DNA of 64,000 bases, taken from assembly GCA_017429525.1 (NCBI GenBank), contig JAFROT010000030.1, positions 198,599 to 262,598 of the forward strand, read 5' to 3'. The DNA comes from Bacteroidaceae bacterium. Its GTDB lineage: Bacteria > Bacteroidota > Bacteroidia > Bacteroidales > Bacteroidaceae. This document shows, piece after piece, positions 27,826-38,535 of the stretch. How positions within the stretch are numbered: position 1 is the stretch's first letter; each line of letters opens with the position of its first letter. The notes below the pieces were generated by a model. That model worked only from the letters and a program-made list of their open reading frames with translations, searched no databases and had not been told where the DNA came from. The position numbers were made by a program, and so were the translations under genes.

Positions 27826-30789
27826 TCAGAGATAGGTGAGATAGAGGTAGTTGGTGGCGGCGGGATATTCTGCGGCCAAGGTGTCAATCTGATTGACTTT
27901 CGGCAGTATACCCAATTCCTCACGCCATCGGCGCACGATGAGTGCAGCCTGCATTCCCGAGGTCCCGCCGGTAGCCCGTAGACATTCTGTATGCATGCTG
28001 CCTTCGAGCCCTATGGCGCGGGCTATCTGGAAGTCGGAGAATCCGTAGACCTTGGCTTCGCACAACAGTGAGGCGAACGCTGATTCCTCGACGTATTCCA
28101 TCAGTTCCAGCGTTTCCATGAATGCTGCCGCCTCTGCCAACTGGTCATTCTCCATCAGTCGGTTGTTGATAAGGATGATGTGCTTAAGCTTGTGCAGAAA
28201 CCAACGGTCAATCCTTGTCCAAGCGTGAATCTGTTCCACCGTGTAGCCCATCAGCATCGCCCGTGCGATGACAAAGATACGGGTGTCGGTGGCGTGTCGG
28301 AGCGCCCCTGGTACGTCAGCTACGTGCTGTGCCCTGTTGTCCACGAACCCGTGCATGCCCTGTCCGATCATGCGCAGTCCCTTTTGCAGCGCTTCCTCGA
28401 AAGTACGGCCGATGGCCATCACCTCACCTACGCTTTTCATGGAGGAACCCAGTTCGTGGTTGACACCGTGGAACTTCGAGAGGTCCCAGCGCGGCAGTTT
28501 GCACACCACGTAGTCGAGGGCAGGCTCAAAGAAGGCGCTGGTGGTCGTGGTGACGGTGTTCCTCAATTCGAAGAGGCCATAGCCCAGACCGAGCTTGGCA
28601 GCCACGAAGGCCAGGGGATAGCCCGTGGCCTTTGACGCCAAGGCGGAGGAACGGCTGAGACGGGCGTTGACTTCGATGACGCGATAGTCCTCGGATTCAG
28701 GGTCGAGAGCGTACTGCACGTTGCATTCGCCGACGATGCCTATGTGGCGGATGATCTTGATGGCGAGGGCGCGCAGCTTATGATACTCGCTGTTCGAAAG
28801 CGTTTGCGATGGCGCCACCACTATCGACTCGCCAGTATGGATGCCGAGAGGGTCGAAGTTCTCCATATTGCAGACGGTGATGCAGTTGTCGTAGCGGTCG
28901 CGCACCACCTCGTACTCTATCTCCTTCCAGCCGCGGAGCGACTTCTCCACCAGCACCTGCGGCGAGAAGGCGAAAGCCTCCTCTGCCTGCGCCAGCAGTT
29001 GCTCGTCATCGTCGCAGAAGCCCGAGCCAAGGCCGCCGAGGGCGTAGGCTGCACGAAGTATGACGGGGAAGCCCAGTTCGCGAGCGGCTTTCTGCACTTC
29101 CTCCACGGTGCTGCAGGCTACGCTCTTGATGGTCTTCACGCCGATCTCGTCGAGTCGCTTCACGAAGAGGTCGCGGTCTTCCGTATCGATGATGGCTTGC
29201 ACAGGAGTGCCCAGCACCTTTACACCATATTTCTCGAAGACGCCTCTCCTGTAGAGCTCCACGCCGCAGTTCAGGGCCGTCTGCCCGCCAAAAGAGAGCA
29301 GGATGCCATCAGGCCGCTCCTTCTCTATAACACGCTCCACGAGCTCGGGCGTAACGGGTTGGAAATAGACGGTATCTGCCACGTCCTTCGAGGTTTGGAC
29401 CGTGGCGATGTTAGGATTGATGAGGATGGAGCGGATTCCCTCTTCCTTCAAAGCCTTCAGCGCCTGGGCGCCGCTGTAGTCAAACTCGCCGGCCTGCCCT
29501 ATCTTGAGAGCACCGCTGCCGAGGAGGAGGACGGATTTTATAGTTGACGAGTTGACGAGTTGACAAGTTGACGAGTTGATTCCTTCTTTTATAGTTGACG
29601 AGTTGAAGAGTTGACAAGTTGACGAGTTGTTAGCATTTTCATCCAACTTGTTTACTTGTCCACTTGTCAACTCGTCAACTAAAGAGACGAACTCATCAAA
29701 CATCCATTCCGTGTCGGTAGGGCCGGAGCAGGCTTCGGGATGGAACTGTGCGGAGAACCAGGGCAAGGTCTTGTGGCGGATGCCCTCGTTGGAGCCGTCG
29801 TTCATGTTCACAAACAAAGGTTCCCAGTCGGCAGGAAGCGTAGAGGCATCAACGGCATAGCCATGATTCTGGCTCGTGATGAAGCAACGGGTTGTGCCTA
29901 CGAGCCGCACGGGCTGATTATGACTGCGATGACCATACTTCAGCTTGTACGTCTTAGCACCTACGGCACGTGCCAGGAGCTGGTTGCCGAGGCAGATGCC
30001 CATGAGCGGGCGGACATTCGGCCTGTCAAGGAAAGTGCATATGTGCTCCACGGTCTTGCTGCATCGCTCTGGGTCGCCAGGGCCATTCGCCAGGAACAAG
30101 CCGTCGAAGTCCAGCTGGTTGAAGTCGTAGTCCCACGGAACCCGGATGACCTCTACGCCCCGATCTACCAGACAACGGATGATATTGGCCTTGACGCCGC
30201 AGTCGACCAGTACGACCCGCTTGCCGGCTCCCTCGTTATAGCGGATGACATCCTTGCAGCTCACCTGCTCTACCCAATTGACCGAGCCATAATCAGAGAG
30301 TTCGGAGTAATCTGAAGACTCTGAAGACTCTGAATAATCTGAATAATCTGAATAATCTGAATGCTCAGAAACTATGATGCGGCCTTTCATCACGCCGCAC
30401 TCCCTGATCCGCCGGGTGAGCCTGCGCGTGTCGATGCCTGTGATGGCTGGCACCTTTTCTCGCTTCAGCCAATCGGAGAGCGACTCCCTAGCATTCCAAT
30501 GGCTGTAGTCCTCGCTGTAATCTGCCACAACAAGTCCTCTCACATGAATCTTCTCGCTCTCCATAAACTTTGGCAAAGGCTCGCCACCGGTCTCCGGAAC
30601 GCCGTAGTTCCCGATCAGCGGGTAGGTCGTCACCAGTATCTGACCTGCATAGCTTGGGTCAGTCAGGCTCTCTGGATAGCCTGTCATGGCTGTGTTGAAC
30701 ACCACTTCGCCCACGGCATCTGCTTCGTAGCCAAAGCTCTTGCCGTGAAACTGAGTTCCATCACTCAATATCAATATTGCGTCCTTCAT
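27826..30789 (-). CDS. carAB: Carbamoyl-phosphate synthase: CarA fused to the first half of CarB
   Basis: The start is the ATG at 30787-30789 (MKDAILILSDGTQFHGKSFG). Residues 1-~367 are CarA: N-terminal domain, then the class I glutaminase with Cys in MGICLGNQLLARA and QFHPEA. Residues ~367-415 are a Ser/Thr/Asn-rich linker (two NSSTCQL units) encoded by tandem repeats. From ~417, SVLLLGSGALKIGQAGEFDY begins CarB; its carboxyphosphate ATP-grasp domain and oligomerisation domain follow (GLGSGFCDDDEQ, EVNARLSRSSALASKATGYP, YGFSDFQIARAIGLEG). The protein stops at YPAATNYLYLTYL, where a complete CarB (about 1070 residues) would continue with the carbamoyl-phosphate ATP-grasp and allosteric domains. 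Neither is anywhere in this window. Either the second half is encoded elsewhere or carbamoyl phosphate synthesis is impaired. CarA also holds a SDY-repeat insert near residues 141-162. Confidence 0.9.
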   Translation of the reverse strand: MKDAILILSDGTQFHGKSFGYEADAVGEVVFNTAMTGYPESLTDPSYAGQILVTTYPLIGNYGVPETGGEPLPKFMESEKIHVRGLVVADYSEDYSHWNARESLSDWLKREKVPAITGIDTRRLTRRIRECGVMKGRIIVSEHSDYSDYSDYSESSESSDYSELSDYGSVNWVEQVSCKDVIRYNEGAGKRVVLVDCGVKANIIRCLVDRGVEVIRVPWDYDFNQLDFDGLFLANGPGDPERCSKTVEHICTFLDRPNVRPLMGICLGNQLLARAVGAKTYKLKYGHRSHNQPVRLVGTTRCFITSQNHGYAVDASTLPADWEPLFVNMNDGSNEGIRHKTLPWFSAQFHPEACSGPTDTEWMFDEFVSLVDELTSGQVNKLDENANNSSTCQLFNSSTIKEGINSSTCQLVNSSTIKSVLLLGSGALKIGQAGEFDYSGAQALKALKEEGIRSILINPNIATVQTSKDVADTVYFQPVTPELVERVIEKERPDGILLSFGGQTALNCGVELYRRGVFEKYGVKVLGTPVQAIIDTEDRDLFVKRLDEIGVKTIKSVACSTVEEVQKAARELGFPVILRAAYALGGLGSGFCDDDEQLLAQAEEAFAFSPQVLVEKSLRGWKEIEYEVVRDRYDNCITVCNMENFDPLGIHTGESIVVAPSQTLSNSEYHKLRALAIKIIRHIGIVGECNVQYALDPESEDYRVIEVNARLSRSSALASKATGYPLAFVAAKLGLGYGLFELRNTVTTTTSAFFEPALDYVVCKLPRWDLSKFHGVNHELGSSMKSVGEVMAIGRTFEEALQKGLRMIGQGMHGFVDNRAQHVADVPGALRHATDTRIFVIARAMLMGYTVEQIHAWTRIDRWFLHKLKHIILINNRLMENDQLAEAAAFMETLELMEYVEESAFASLLCEAKVYGFSDFQIARAIGLEGSMHTECLRATGGTSGMQAALIVRRWREELGILPKVNQIDTLAAEYPAATNYLYLTYL
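29537..29680 (-). repeat. Tandem-repeat linker joining CarA and CarB in frame
   Basis: Plus strand: ATAGTTGACGAGTTGACGAG-type arrays occur at about 29539-29578 and 29589-29629. An inverted version (CACTTGTCAACTCGTCAACT) lies at 29661-29680. Unit composition and disorder resemble the simple repeats filling other spacers in this cluster. Here they are translated, giving NSSTCQLFNSSTIK and NSSTCQLVNSSTIK. Confidence 0.8.
30303..30367 (-). repeat. 9-bp tandem repeat inside carA (SDY repeats)
   Basis: On the coding strand TCAGATTAT occurs three times in tandem, followed by TCAGAGTCT twice and further degenerate units. They encode SDYSDYSDYSESSESSDYS between the conserved segments MKGRIIVSE and NWVEQVSCKDVIRYNEG. 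Other CarA proteins have a short variable loop here, so this is a repeat expansion in a tolerant loop. Confidence 0.8.
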
Positions 30790-30845
30790 CTGATTGATAG
30801 CTTTGTGATAAATAGTTAATCGTAAATAGTAAATAGTAAATGGTG

Positions 30846-32510
30846 TCAATAAGCTTGTTCATGAACGCCTTTGACGGCTCGGCCGCTGGGGTCGTTCATG
30901 TTCTTGAAAGCTGCGTCCCATTCGAGTGCGATGGCCGTGGAGCACGCCACGCTGGCCTCCTGGTTTACGCTTCGCGCTGCGGAGTCGCTGGGGAAATGCT
31001 CAGCGAAGATGCTGCGGTAGTAGTACTCCTCTTTATTGAGCGGCGGATTGATGGGAAAAAGCTCTACCGCGTGTGCCATCTGCTCGTCGCTAACGGCCTC
31101 GGAGGTTATCCGCTTCAACGTATCGATCCACGAATAGCCTACGCCGTCGCTGAACTGTTCCTTTTGCCGCCAGACAATCTCCGCAGGCAACATATCGGCA
31201 AAGGCTTCGCGGAGGATTTTTTTCTCTATCATCGAGCCGGAACACATCTTGGCTTCGGGATTGGTCCTCATGGCCACGTCGAGGAACTCCTTGTCGAGGA
31301 ACGGCACACGCCCTTCGACGCCCCAGGCCGAGAGGCTCTTGTTCGCCCGCAGGCAGTCGTAGTAGTGCAGCTTGCTGAGCTTGCGCACGGTCTCTTCGTG
31401 GAAAGCCTTTGCGCTCGGAGACTTGTGGAAATAGAGATAGCCGCCGAACACCTCGTCGGCGCCCTCGCCCGAGAGCACCATCTTGATGCCCATCGACTTG
31501 ATGACACGCGCCAGCAGGTACATCGGCGTGGAGGCACGGACGGTCGTCACGTCATATGTCTCGATGAAATAGATGACGTCGCGGATGGCATCCAAGCCCT
31601 CTTGAATGGTGTAGTTGATCTCGTGATGCACGGTGCCAATGTGGTCGGCCACGAGACGCGCTTTTGCCAGGTCGGGCGCTCCCTTCAGACCCACGGCGAA
31701 GCTGTGGAGGCGAGGCCAGTAGGCGCGCGACTGCGAGTCATCCTCGATGCGATGCTCACTGAACTGCTCCGCAATGGCAGAGATGACAGAAGAATCCAGT
31801 CCGCCGCTGAGCAGCACGCCGTAGGGCACGTCGGACATCAGCTGGCGCTTCACGGAGGCCATGAGCGCATCGCGAATGGCGGCGCTGCTGGCAGCGTTGT
31901 CTTTGACGGCAGCGTAGTCGAACCAGTCGCGCTGGTAATATCGCTTCATGCCAAGCTCGCCGCTCCAATAATAGTGCCCAGGCAGGAAAGGCTCATAGCG
32001 CTCACATTGGCCTTCGAGCGCCTTCAGCTCGGAGGCCACGTACACCGTGCCGTCGCTGTCATAACCTATATATAAGGGTATCACGCCGATGGGGTCGCGG
32101 GCTATCAGGAACTCGTCCCGCTCCTCATCATAGAGGGCGAAGGCAAAGATGCCGCTGATGTCCTCCAGGAAGCGGATGCCCTTGTCGCGATAGAGTGCAA
32201 GGATGACCTCGCAGTCGCTGCCCGTCTGGAAGTCGTAGCGACCTGCATACTGGCGGCGAATCTCCTGATGATTGTAGATCTCGCCATTGACGGCCAGCAC
32301 CAGCTTCCTGTCGGGCGAGAACAGCGGCTGACCACCGCTCTCGGGGTCCACGATGGAGAGACGTTCGTGGGCCAGGATGGCCGACCCGCCACAATAGATG
32401 CCGCTCCAGTCCGGGCCGCGATGACGAATTTTCTGGCTCATGCGCAGAGCCTTATGCCGTAGCTCGGTAGTCTGCTGCTTAATGTTGAAGATTGATACGA
32501 TACCACACAT
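30846..32510 (-). CDS. asnB: Asparagine synthase B, glutamine-hydrolysing
   Basis: Converts aspartate, glutamine and ATP to asparagine. 554 residues, the normal size for AsnB. Catalytic Cys2 is in MCGIVSIFNIKQQ. The glutaminase domain has RHRGPDWSGIYCGG, LAHERLSIVDPESGGQPLFS and AVNGEIYNHQEIR. The synthetase domain has the PP-loop SGGLDSSVISAIAEQ and LSGEGADEVFGGYLYFH. The C-terminal part has VPFLDKEFLDVAM and KEQFSDGVGYSWID. It lies between purF and carAB, all on the minus strand with spacers of about 57 bp filled by simple repeats, so it is a likely operon member. Confidence 0.96.
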   Translation of the reverse strand: MCGIVSIFNIKQQTTELRHKALRMSQKIRHRGPDWSGIYCGGSAILAHERLSIVDPESGGQPLFSPDRKLVLAVNGEIYNHQEIRRQYAGRYDFQTGSDCEVILALYRDKGIRFLEDISGIFAFALYDEERDEFLIARDPIGVIPLYIGYDSDGTVYVASELKALEGQCERYEPFLPGHYYWSGELGMKRYYQRDWFDYAAVKDNAASSAAIRDALMASVKRQLMSDVPYGVLLSGGLDSSVISAIAEQFSEHRIEDDSQSRAYWPRLHSFAVGLKGAPDLAKARLVADHIGTVHHEINYTIQEGLDAIRDVIYFIETYDVTTVRASTPMYLLARVIKSMGIKMVLSGEGADEVFGGYLYFHKSPSAKAFHEETVRKLSKLHYYDCLRANKSLSAWGVEGRVPFLDKEFLDVAMRTNPEAKMCSGSMIEKKILREAFADMLPAEIVWRQKEQFSDGVGYSWIDTLKRITSEAVSDEQMAHAVELFPINPPLNKEEYYYRSIFAEHFPSDSAARSVNQEASVACSTAIALEWDAAFKNMNDPSGRAVKGVHEQAY

Positions 32511-32567
32511 AATGTTATTTACTATTTAACGATTTACTATTGAACATTGAACATTGACCATTTAGCA
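32511..32567. repeat. Simple-repeat spacer between purF and asnB
   Basis: The 57-bp spacer is made of TTTACTATTTAACGATTTACTATT and TGAACATTGAACATTGACCATT type units (given here piecewise). The carAB-asnB spacer (30790-30845) contains the related AAATAGTAAATAGTAAAT. Confidence 0.7.
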
Positions 32568-34322
32568 TTATCCATTGTCCATCTCATTCTCTATATATTC
32601 CACAAAGGCCTTGTTCACGAGGCGTGTGCCGCCCGGAGTCGGGTAATGTCCCGTGAAATACCAGTCGCCACGATGCTCAGGGCAGGCGGCATGCAAGCCA
32701 TCGATGGTCTGAAATACGAACTCCACGGGGGCCTGCATCCCTGCCGGACGCAGCATCTCGGCCATCTTACGGTTGATGTCCCCTACGGTGAACGGCTCGT
32801 AGATGGCACAGACGCAGTTCCTCTGCTCTCCTTTTGGTTTCGTCAGCTCTGACTTGCAGCCGCGATACGTGGCTTCAATGAGCGAATCCATATCGCGTTC
32901 CCGCAACAGCGCTATGGCGGCACGGAAAGCACAGAACTCCTCCAGACGTGCCATGTCGATACCGTAGTAGTCAGGGTAACGGATCTGCGGCGAGCTGCTG
33001 ACCATGACTATTTTCCTCGGATGCAGGCGGTCCAGAATCTTGAAAATGCTCTCCCGCAAAGTGGTGCCCCGGACGATGCTGTCGTCGATGATGACGAGGC
33101 TATCCTCGTAAGGACGCACGGAACCGTAGGTGATGTCATAGACGTGCGAGGCGAGGTCGTTGCGCGAGCCTGCCTCGGTGATGAAGGTGCGCAGCTTGAT
33201 GTCCTTCCACGCCACTTTCTCGCTGCGCACATGAAGGCCCCGGCTTCGCAAGCCCTCCATCATGCCGTAGAAGGCAACCTCGGCCGTGTTGGGGATAAAG
33301 GAGAAGACGGTGTGCTCGGTATCTCCGTCGATGGCTCGGAGTATGGGGTCCGTGAGTTGCTGCCCCAGCTGCTTGCGCTCACGGTAGATGTCGCGGTCGG
33401 AGCCTCGGCTGAAGTAGATGCGCTCAAATGAACAGCGCGCCTGCGGACGGGCCTCCAAGATGGTCTCCAAAGCTGACGCTCCGTCCTTATGCACGATGAG
33501 CGCTTGGCCTGCAGGCAGTTCCTGGACATCGTCGCAGGAGAGGTCGAAGGTCGTCTGCAGCACGGAGCGTTCGCTGGCCACGGCCACCACCTCATCGTCA
33601 CGATAGAAGAAGGCGGGACGGATGCCCCAAGGGTCGCGCATAGCAAACATCTCGCCGCTGCCCGTCATGCCGCACATGACGTAGCCACCGTCGTAATCGG
33701 CCATCGTGGTGCGAAGCACATTGGCCATCTGCACGTGCTCCTCAATGTAGCGCGTGATGTCGGTGCCTTCCAGCCCTCTGGCCTTGGCCTCGACAAACAG
33801 CCGTTCCACCTCGCGGTCCAACCGGTGTCCCATCAGTTCGAGGGTGATGTAGGAGTCGCTGTAGATGCGAGGCGACTGCCCCTGCGCCACCATCTTCTCG
33901 AACACCTCGTCGATGTTCGTCATGTTGAAGTTGCCGCAAAGACAGAGATTCTTTGCCCGCCAGTTGTTGCGGCGCAGGAAGGGATGGACATACTGCAGGC
34001 CGCTCTTGCCCGTCGTGCTGTAGCGCAGGTGGCCCATGAAGAGTTGTGCCTCGGCCCATTCGGGTGTGATGACGTCAAAGACCGAGGTGATGGCATCTTT
34101 GCCCATTGCCTTCTCACGAAACATGTACTCCGAACCAACGGGTGCTTTCATGTCCACGCAGGCAATGCCTGCACCCTCCTGTCCGCGGTTATGCTGTTTC
34201 TCCATCATCAGATAGAGCTTGCCAAGGCCATAGGACGCTGTGCCATACTTTTCTTTATAATAGTCTTGCGGCTTCAGCAGCCTTATCAATGCCACACCGC
34301 ATTCATGTTTTAACTGTTCCAT
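32568..34322 (-). CDS. purF: Amidophosphoribosyltransferase (PurF family)
   Basis: Catalyses the first committed step of purine synthesis: PRPP plus glutamine to phosphoribosylamine. 584 residues. The class II glutaminase nucleophile is Cys8 in MEQLKHECGVALIRL, so a seven-residue propeptide must be removed. Also seen: KQHNRGQEGAGIAC, MGHLRYSTTGKSG, CGNFNMTNIDEV. The phosphoribosyltransferase part has the PRPP loop VIIDDSIVRGTTLRESI. It belongs to the longer Bacteroidetes form of the family. Its ATG lies directly after the pyrG stop, which implies coupled translation. Some Bacteroidetes carry more than one PurF-like protein, so a specialised role is possible. Confidence 0.9.
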   Translation of the reverse strand: MEQLKHECGVALIRLLKPQDYYKEKYGTASYGLGKLYLMMEKQHNRGQEGAGIACVDMKAPVGSEYMFREKAMGKDAITSVFDVITPEWAEAQLFMGHLRYSTTGKSGLQYVHPFLRRNNWRAKNLCLCGNFNMTNIDEVFEKMVAQGQSPRIYSDSYITLELMGHRLDREVERLFVEAKARGLEGTDITRYIEEHVQMANVLRTTMADYDGGYVMCGMTGSGEMFAMRDPWGIRPAFFYRDDEVVAVASERSVLQTTFDLSCDDVQELPAGQALIVHKDGASALETILEARPQARCSFERIYFSRGSDRDIYRERKQLGQQLTDPILRAIDGDTEHTVFSFIPNTAEVAFYGMMEGLRSRGLHVRSEKVAWKDIKLRTFITEAGSRNDLASHVYDITYGSVRPYEDSLVIIDDSIVRGTTLRESIFKILDRLHPRKIVMVSSSPQIRYPDYYGIDMARLEEFCAFRAAIALLRERDMDSLIEATYRGCKSELTKPKGEQRNCVCAIYEPFTVGDINRKMAEMLRPAGMQAPVEFVFQTIDGLHAACPEHRGDWYFTGHYPTPGGTRLVNKAFVEYIENEMDNG

Positions 34323-34323
34323 A

Positions 34324-36087
<1,764 letters not shown>

Positions 36088-36777
36088 TCATAGGGAGAAT
36101 GAGGCGCCCAACAGGAGATAGAGCTTCTCAGACCTGGGGTTGGCGGTCAATCCGACGAATAGAGGAAGGTGATACCTCTCTTTGATGACGAAGTCCTTGG
36201 TGGCACGCAGACTCACGTTGGTTACGCAGAAGCCGTTGGCGTCATAGAGTGTCGTGGCATAGGGCACGGCACCGAGCGTGGCCGTCCAGTCGAGGTTTCC
36301 CAGACGGAAAGGCGCCGACAGCTCCAAGTAGCTGCTGTAGGCACGTTTGCCATCTTTGTTTACGCCATCATCTCCTGCGAAATTGGTGTACCACTGCACA
36401 TTAAGGAAGCCGAAGTCATACCCTAAGTTGGCCTCCCATACGTGCGTAGTCTGATGGGCTTTATATTTGAAATAGCTGCCGTTGGAAAACCAATAGTCAG
36501 TAACGCCGACATTAAAGCCCTCGTAGGTATAGCCAAGCGTCAGGTCCAGTTCCTTGGTATCTCGTGGATCGGTGATTCCTACACTGCCCCAGGCAGAGAG
36601 GCTGAGTCCTTGCCAGCCGATACCCAACGAGGGTTGAAGGCTCGCGTCGCCTAAGTCCTGACCGCGCCAGATGTATTGGCTGACGAGGTCGGCGCCAAGA
36701 CTCGCCTGCAACTTATCTTGAGCTTCTGCTGTAGCCATGCCTGCTACACACAGGAATATGAATAGTATCTTTTTCAT
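36088..36777 (-). CDS. Small outer-membrane beta-barrel protein of the amt-glnK cluster
   Basis: 229 residues from the ATG at 36775-36777 (MKKILFIFLCVAGMATAEAQ, a signal peptide). The mature part is all amphipathic beta strands (GADLVSQYIWRGQDLGDASL, LSAWGSVGI, LDLTLGYTYEGFNVGVTDYW) and ends in LYLLLGASFSL, a good barrel C-terminus. It resembles the TorF-like putative porins that accompany ammonium transporters in Bacteroidetes. It is transcribed after amtB with a 35-bp gap, so it may be a nitrogen-regulated pore for ammonium or small amines; that is inference. Confidence 0.75.
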   Translation of the reverse strand: MKKILFIFLCVAGMATAEAQDKLQASLGADLVSQYIWRGQDLGDASLQPSLGIGWQGLSLSAWGSVGITDPRDTKELDLTLGYTYEGFNVGVTDYWFSNGSYFKYKAHQTTHVWEANLGYDFGFLNVQWYTNFAGDDGVNKDGKRAYSSYLELSAPFRLGNLDWTATLGAVPYATTLYDANGFCVTNVSLRATKDFVIKERYHLPLFVGLTANPRSEKLYLLLGASFSL

Positions 36778-36812
36778 CGTTTCTTTATGCTTAATATGAC
36801 TTGATTGATGGT

Positions 36813-38066
36813 TCAGTTGTAGCACGTCTCTCCGTGTTCATATACGTCCAGTCCTTCGTCTTCGATGCGGGCATCCACGCGCAAGCCATGCAGCTTCTTG
36901 ATACCATAGAACAAGACTATACCACAGACGGCGGCCCACAGATCGATGACTATGATGCCTAAGCACTGAGCGCCGAAGAAGCCCCAACCACCGCCGTACA
37001 GAGCGCCGTTGGAGGTCGAGAGCAGACCTGTCAGCAACGTGCCGAGGATGCCACAGACGCCATGCACCGAAGAGGCGCCTACGGGATCGTCGATGTGCAG
37101 CACATGGTCGATGAACTCAATGGAATAGACCAGCACGAGGCCGCAGAGGAGGCCGATGACCACGGCTCCGACAGGTGAGACGAGGTCGCAACCGGCCGTG
37201 ATGCCCACCAGTCCGGCCAGCACGCCATTGAGCATCAGCGAGAACGAGGGCTTGCCGTACTTCCACCACGTGAGGAACATCGTGGCCACGCCGCCCGCTG
37301 CGGCAGCCAAGTTGGTGGTCAGCAGCACATGGCTGATGGCCGTGCGGTTCACCTCACCCGAGGCGGCCAGCTGAGATCCGGGGTTGAAGCCGAACCATCC
37401 CAACCACAGGATGAACACGCCCAGGGCAGCCAGCGTCAGCGAGTGACCGGGGATGGCCCGACTGCTGCCGTCCTTGGCGTACTTGCCGCGGCGAGGTCCC
37501 AGCGCGAGAGCGCCGATCAGCGCCAGTACACCCCCTACGCTATGCACGATGGCAGAACCTGCGAAGTCGTGGAAGACGTCGCCGAAGGTCTGCATCATGA
37601 AGCTGTCAGCAGTGGCATCTGAGAGCCAGCCGCCGCCCCAAGTCCAGTGTCCCTCGACGGGATAGATGAGCAACGAAATGACGGCGCTGTAGATGACGTA
37701 CATCGAGAACTTGGTGCGCTCGGCCATGGCACCGCTGACGATGGTGGCTGAGGTGGCGCAGAAAACTGTCTCGAACATCAGGAAGCCCTCAACAGGCAGC
37801 TCGCCCTTGTAGAACGAGAGGTCGCCCCAGTTGGGGGCACCGATGAAGCCAGCCCCGTCCGAACCGAACATGAAGCCGAAGCCCACAAACCAGAACAGCA
37901 GCGAGCCGAACATGAAGTCGACGAAGTTCTTGAACAAGATGTTGGCGGTGTTCTTACCACGCGTGAAGCCGGCCTCACACAGAGCAAAACCCGGCTGCAT
38001 CCAAAAAACGAGCATGGCTGCAAGAAGCATCCATACGGTATCGAGCGATAGTGCAATGTCTTTCAT
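36813..38066 (-). CDS. amtB: Ammonium transporter
   Basis: Inner-membrane ammonium channel. The start is MKDIALSLDTVWMLLAAMLV (ATG at 38064-38066), giving 417 residues and about 11 membrane spans. Family motifs: FWMQPGFALCEAGFTRGKN, GAMAERTKF, DFAGSAIVHSVGGVLALIGA, LGVFILWLGWFGFNPGS and SSVHGVCGILGTLLTGLL, including the twin-His region around VHSVGG and SVHGVCG. It is co-transcribed with glnK, whose product plugs AmtB when nitrogen is sufficient. The amtB-glnK pairing is conserved, though the order here is glnK first. Confidence 0.97.
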   Translation of the reverse strand: MKDIALSLDTVWMLLAAMLVFWMQPGFALCEAGFTRGKNTANILFKNFVDFMFGSLLFWFVGFGFMFGSDGAGFIGAPNWGDLSFYKGELPVEGFLMFETVFCATSATIVSGAMAERTKFSMYVIYSAVISLLIYPVEGHWTWGGGWLSDATADSFMMQTFGDVFHDFAGSAIVHSVGGVLALIGALALGPRRGKYAKDGSSRAIPGHSLTLAALGVFILWLGWFGFNPGSQLAASGEVNRTAISHVLLTTNLAAAAGGVATMFLTWWKYGKPSFSLMLNGVLAGLVGITAGCDLVSPVGAVVIGLLCGLVLVYSIEFIDHVLHIDDPVGASSVHGVCGILGTLLTGLLSTSNGALYGGGWGFFGAQCLGIIVIDLWAAVCGIVLFYGIKKLHGLRVDARIEDEGLDVYEHGETCYN

Positions 38067-38124
38067 ATTTATAATAGATGTGTTGTGTGTTGTTGTTGTT
38101 TCTTGTGTTATCCTGACTATTTGT

Positions 38125-38472
38125 TTACTTCTTGTCGCGCAGCACCGTATCGCCGTGCTCACCCGTGCGGATGCTCCAGGTGTCAATCATATCGCTGACG
38201 AAGATACGGCCATCGCCGACCTCACCCGTATGAGCCGTCTCGATGATGACATTCACGGTAGGCTCTACGAACTGGTCACGGCAGACGATGGTGATGGCCA
38301 CGCGCTCAATGACATCCGTCGAATACTGCACGCCACGGTAGATTCGTTCCTGACGGCTTTGGCCAATCCCGTGTACGTCGTGATATTCAAACCAGTCGAT
38401 GTCCGAACTGAGGAGCGCTTCCTTCACCTCCTCAAACTTTGTTTTCCTGATAATTGCTTCAATCTTCTTCAT
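38125..38472 (-). CDS. glnK: PII nitrogen-regulatory protein GlnK
   Basis: 115-residue PII protein; senses 2-oxoglutarate and ATP/ADP and controls AmtB. It starts MKKIEAIIRKTKFEEVKEAL. The T-loop tyrosine is kept (YRGVQYST, Tyr50, equivalent to the uridylylation site). The C-terminal PII signature is present (HTGEVGDGRIFVSDMID). It is the first gene of the minus-strand glnK-amtB-OMP set, with 58 bp before amtB. The promoter and a palindromic site lie directly upstream, divergent from gltB. Confidence 0.96.
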   Translation of the reverse strand: MKKIEAIIRKTKFEEVKEALLSSDIDWFEYHDVHGIGQSRQERIYRGVQYSTDVIERVAITIVCRDQFVEPTVNVIIETAHTGEVGDGRIFVSDMIDTWSIRTGEHGDTVLRDKK

Positions 38473-38507
38473 ACTTTATAAAGAATAAGTGTTAGCGTCC
38501 TATTGTC

Positions 38508-38519
38508 ACATTGCAATGT
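38508..38519. promoter_or_regulatory. Perfect palindrome ACATTGCAATGT at the glnK start site
   Basis: This 12-bp perfect palindrome lies just downstream of the glnK -7 element, near the expected transcription start. The position suits a repressor operator for the nitrogen genes, but the binding protein is unknown. Confidence 0.4.
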
Positions 38520-38527
38520 TTCGGCGG

Positions 38528-38535
38528 CAAAGGTA
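38528..38535 (-). promoter_or_regulatory. Promoter -7 element of glnK-amtB
   Basis: The complement of CAAAGGTA is TACCTTTG, an exact TAnnTTTG match, 56 bp before the glnK ATG. Confidence 0.65.

Noticed and set aside
30840-32075. 411-codon plus-strand frame
   Set aside because: Antisense to asnB, which has all its catalytic motifs.
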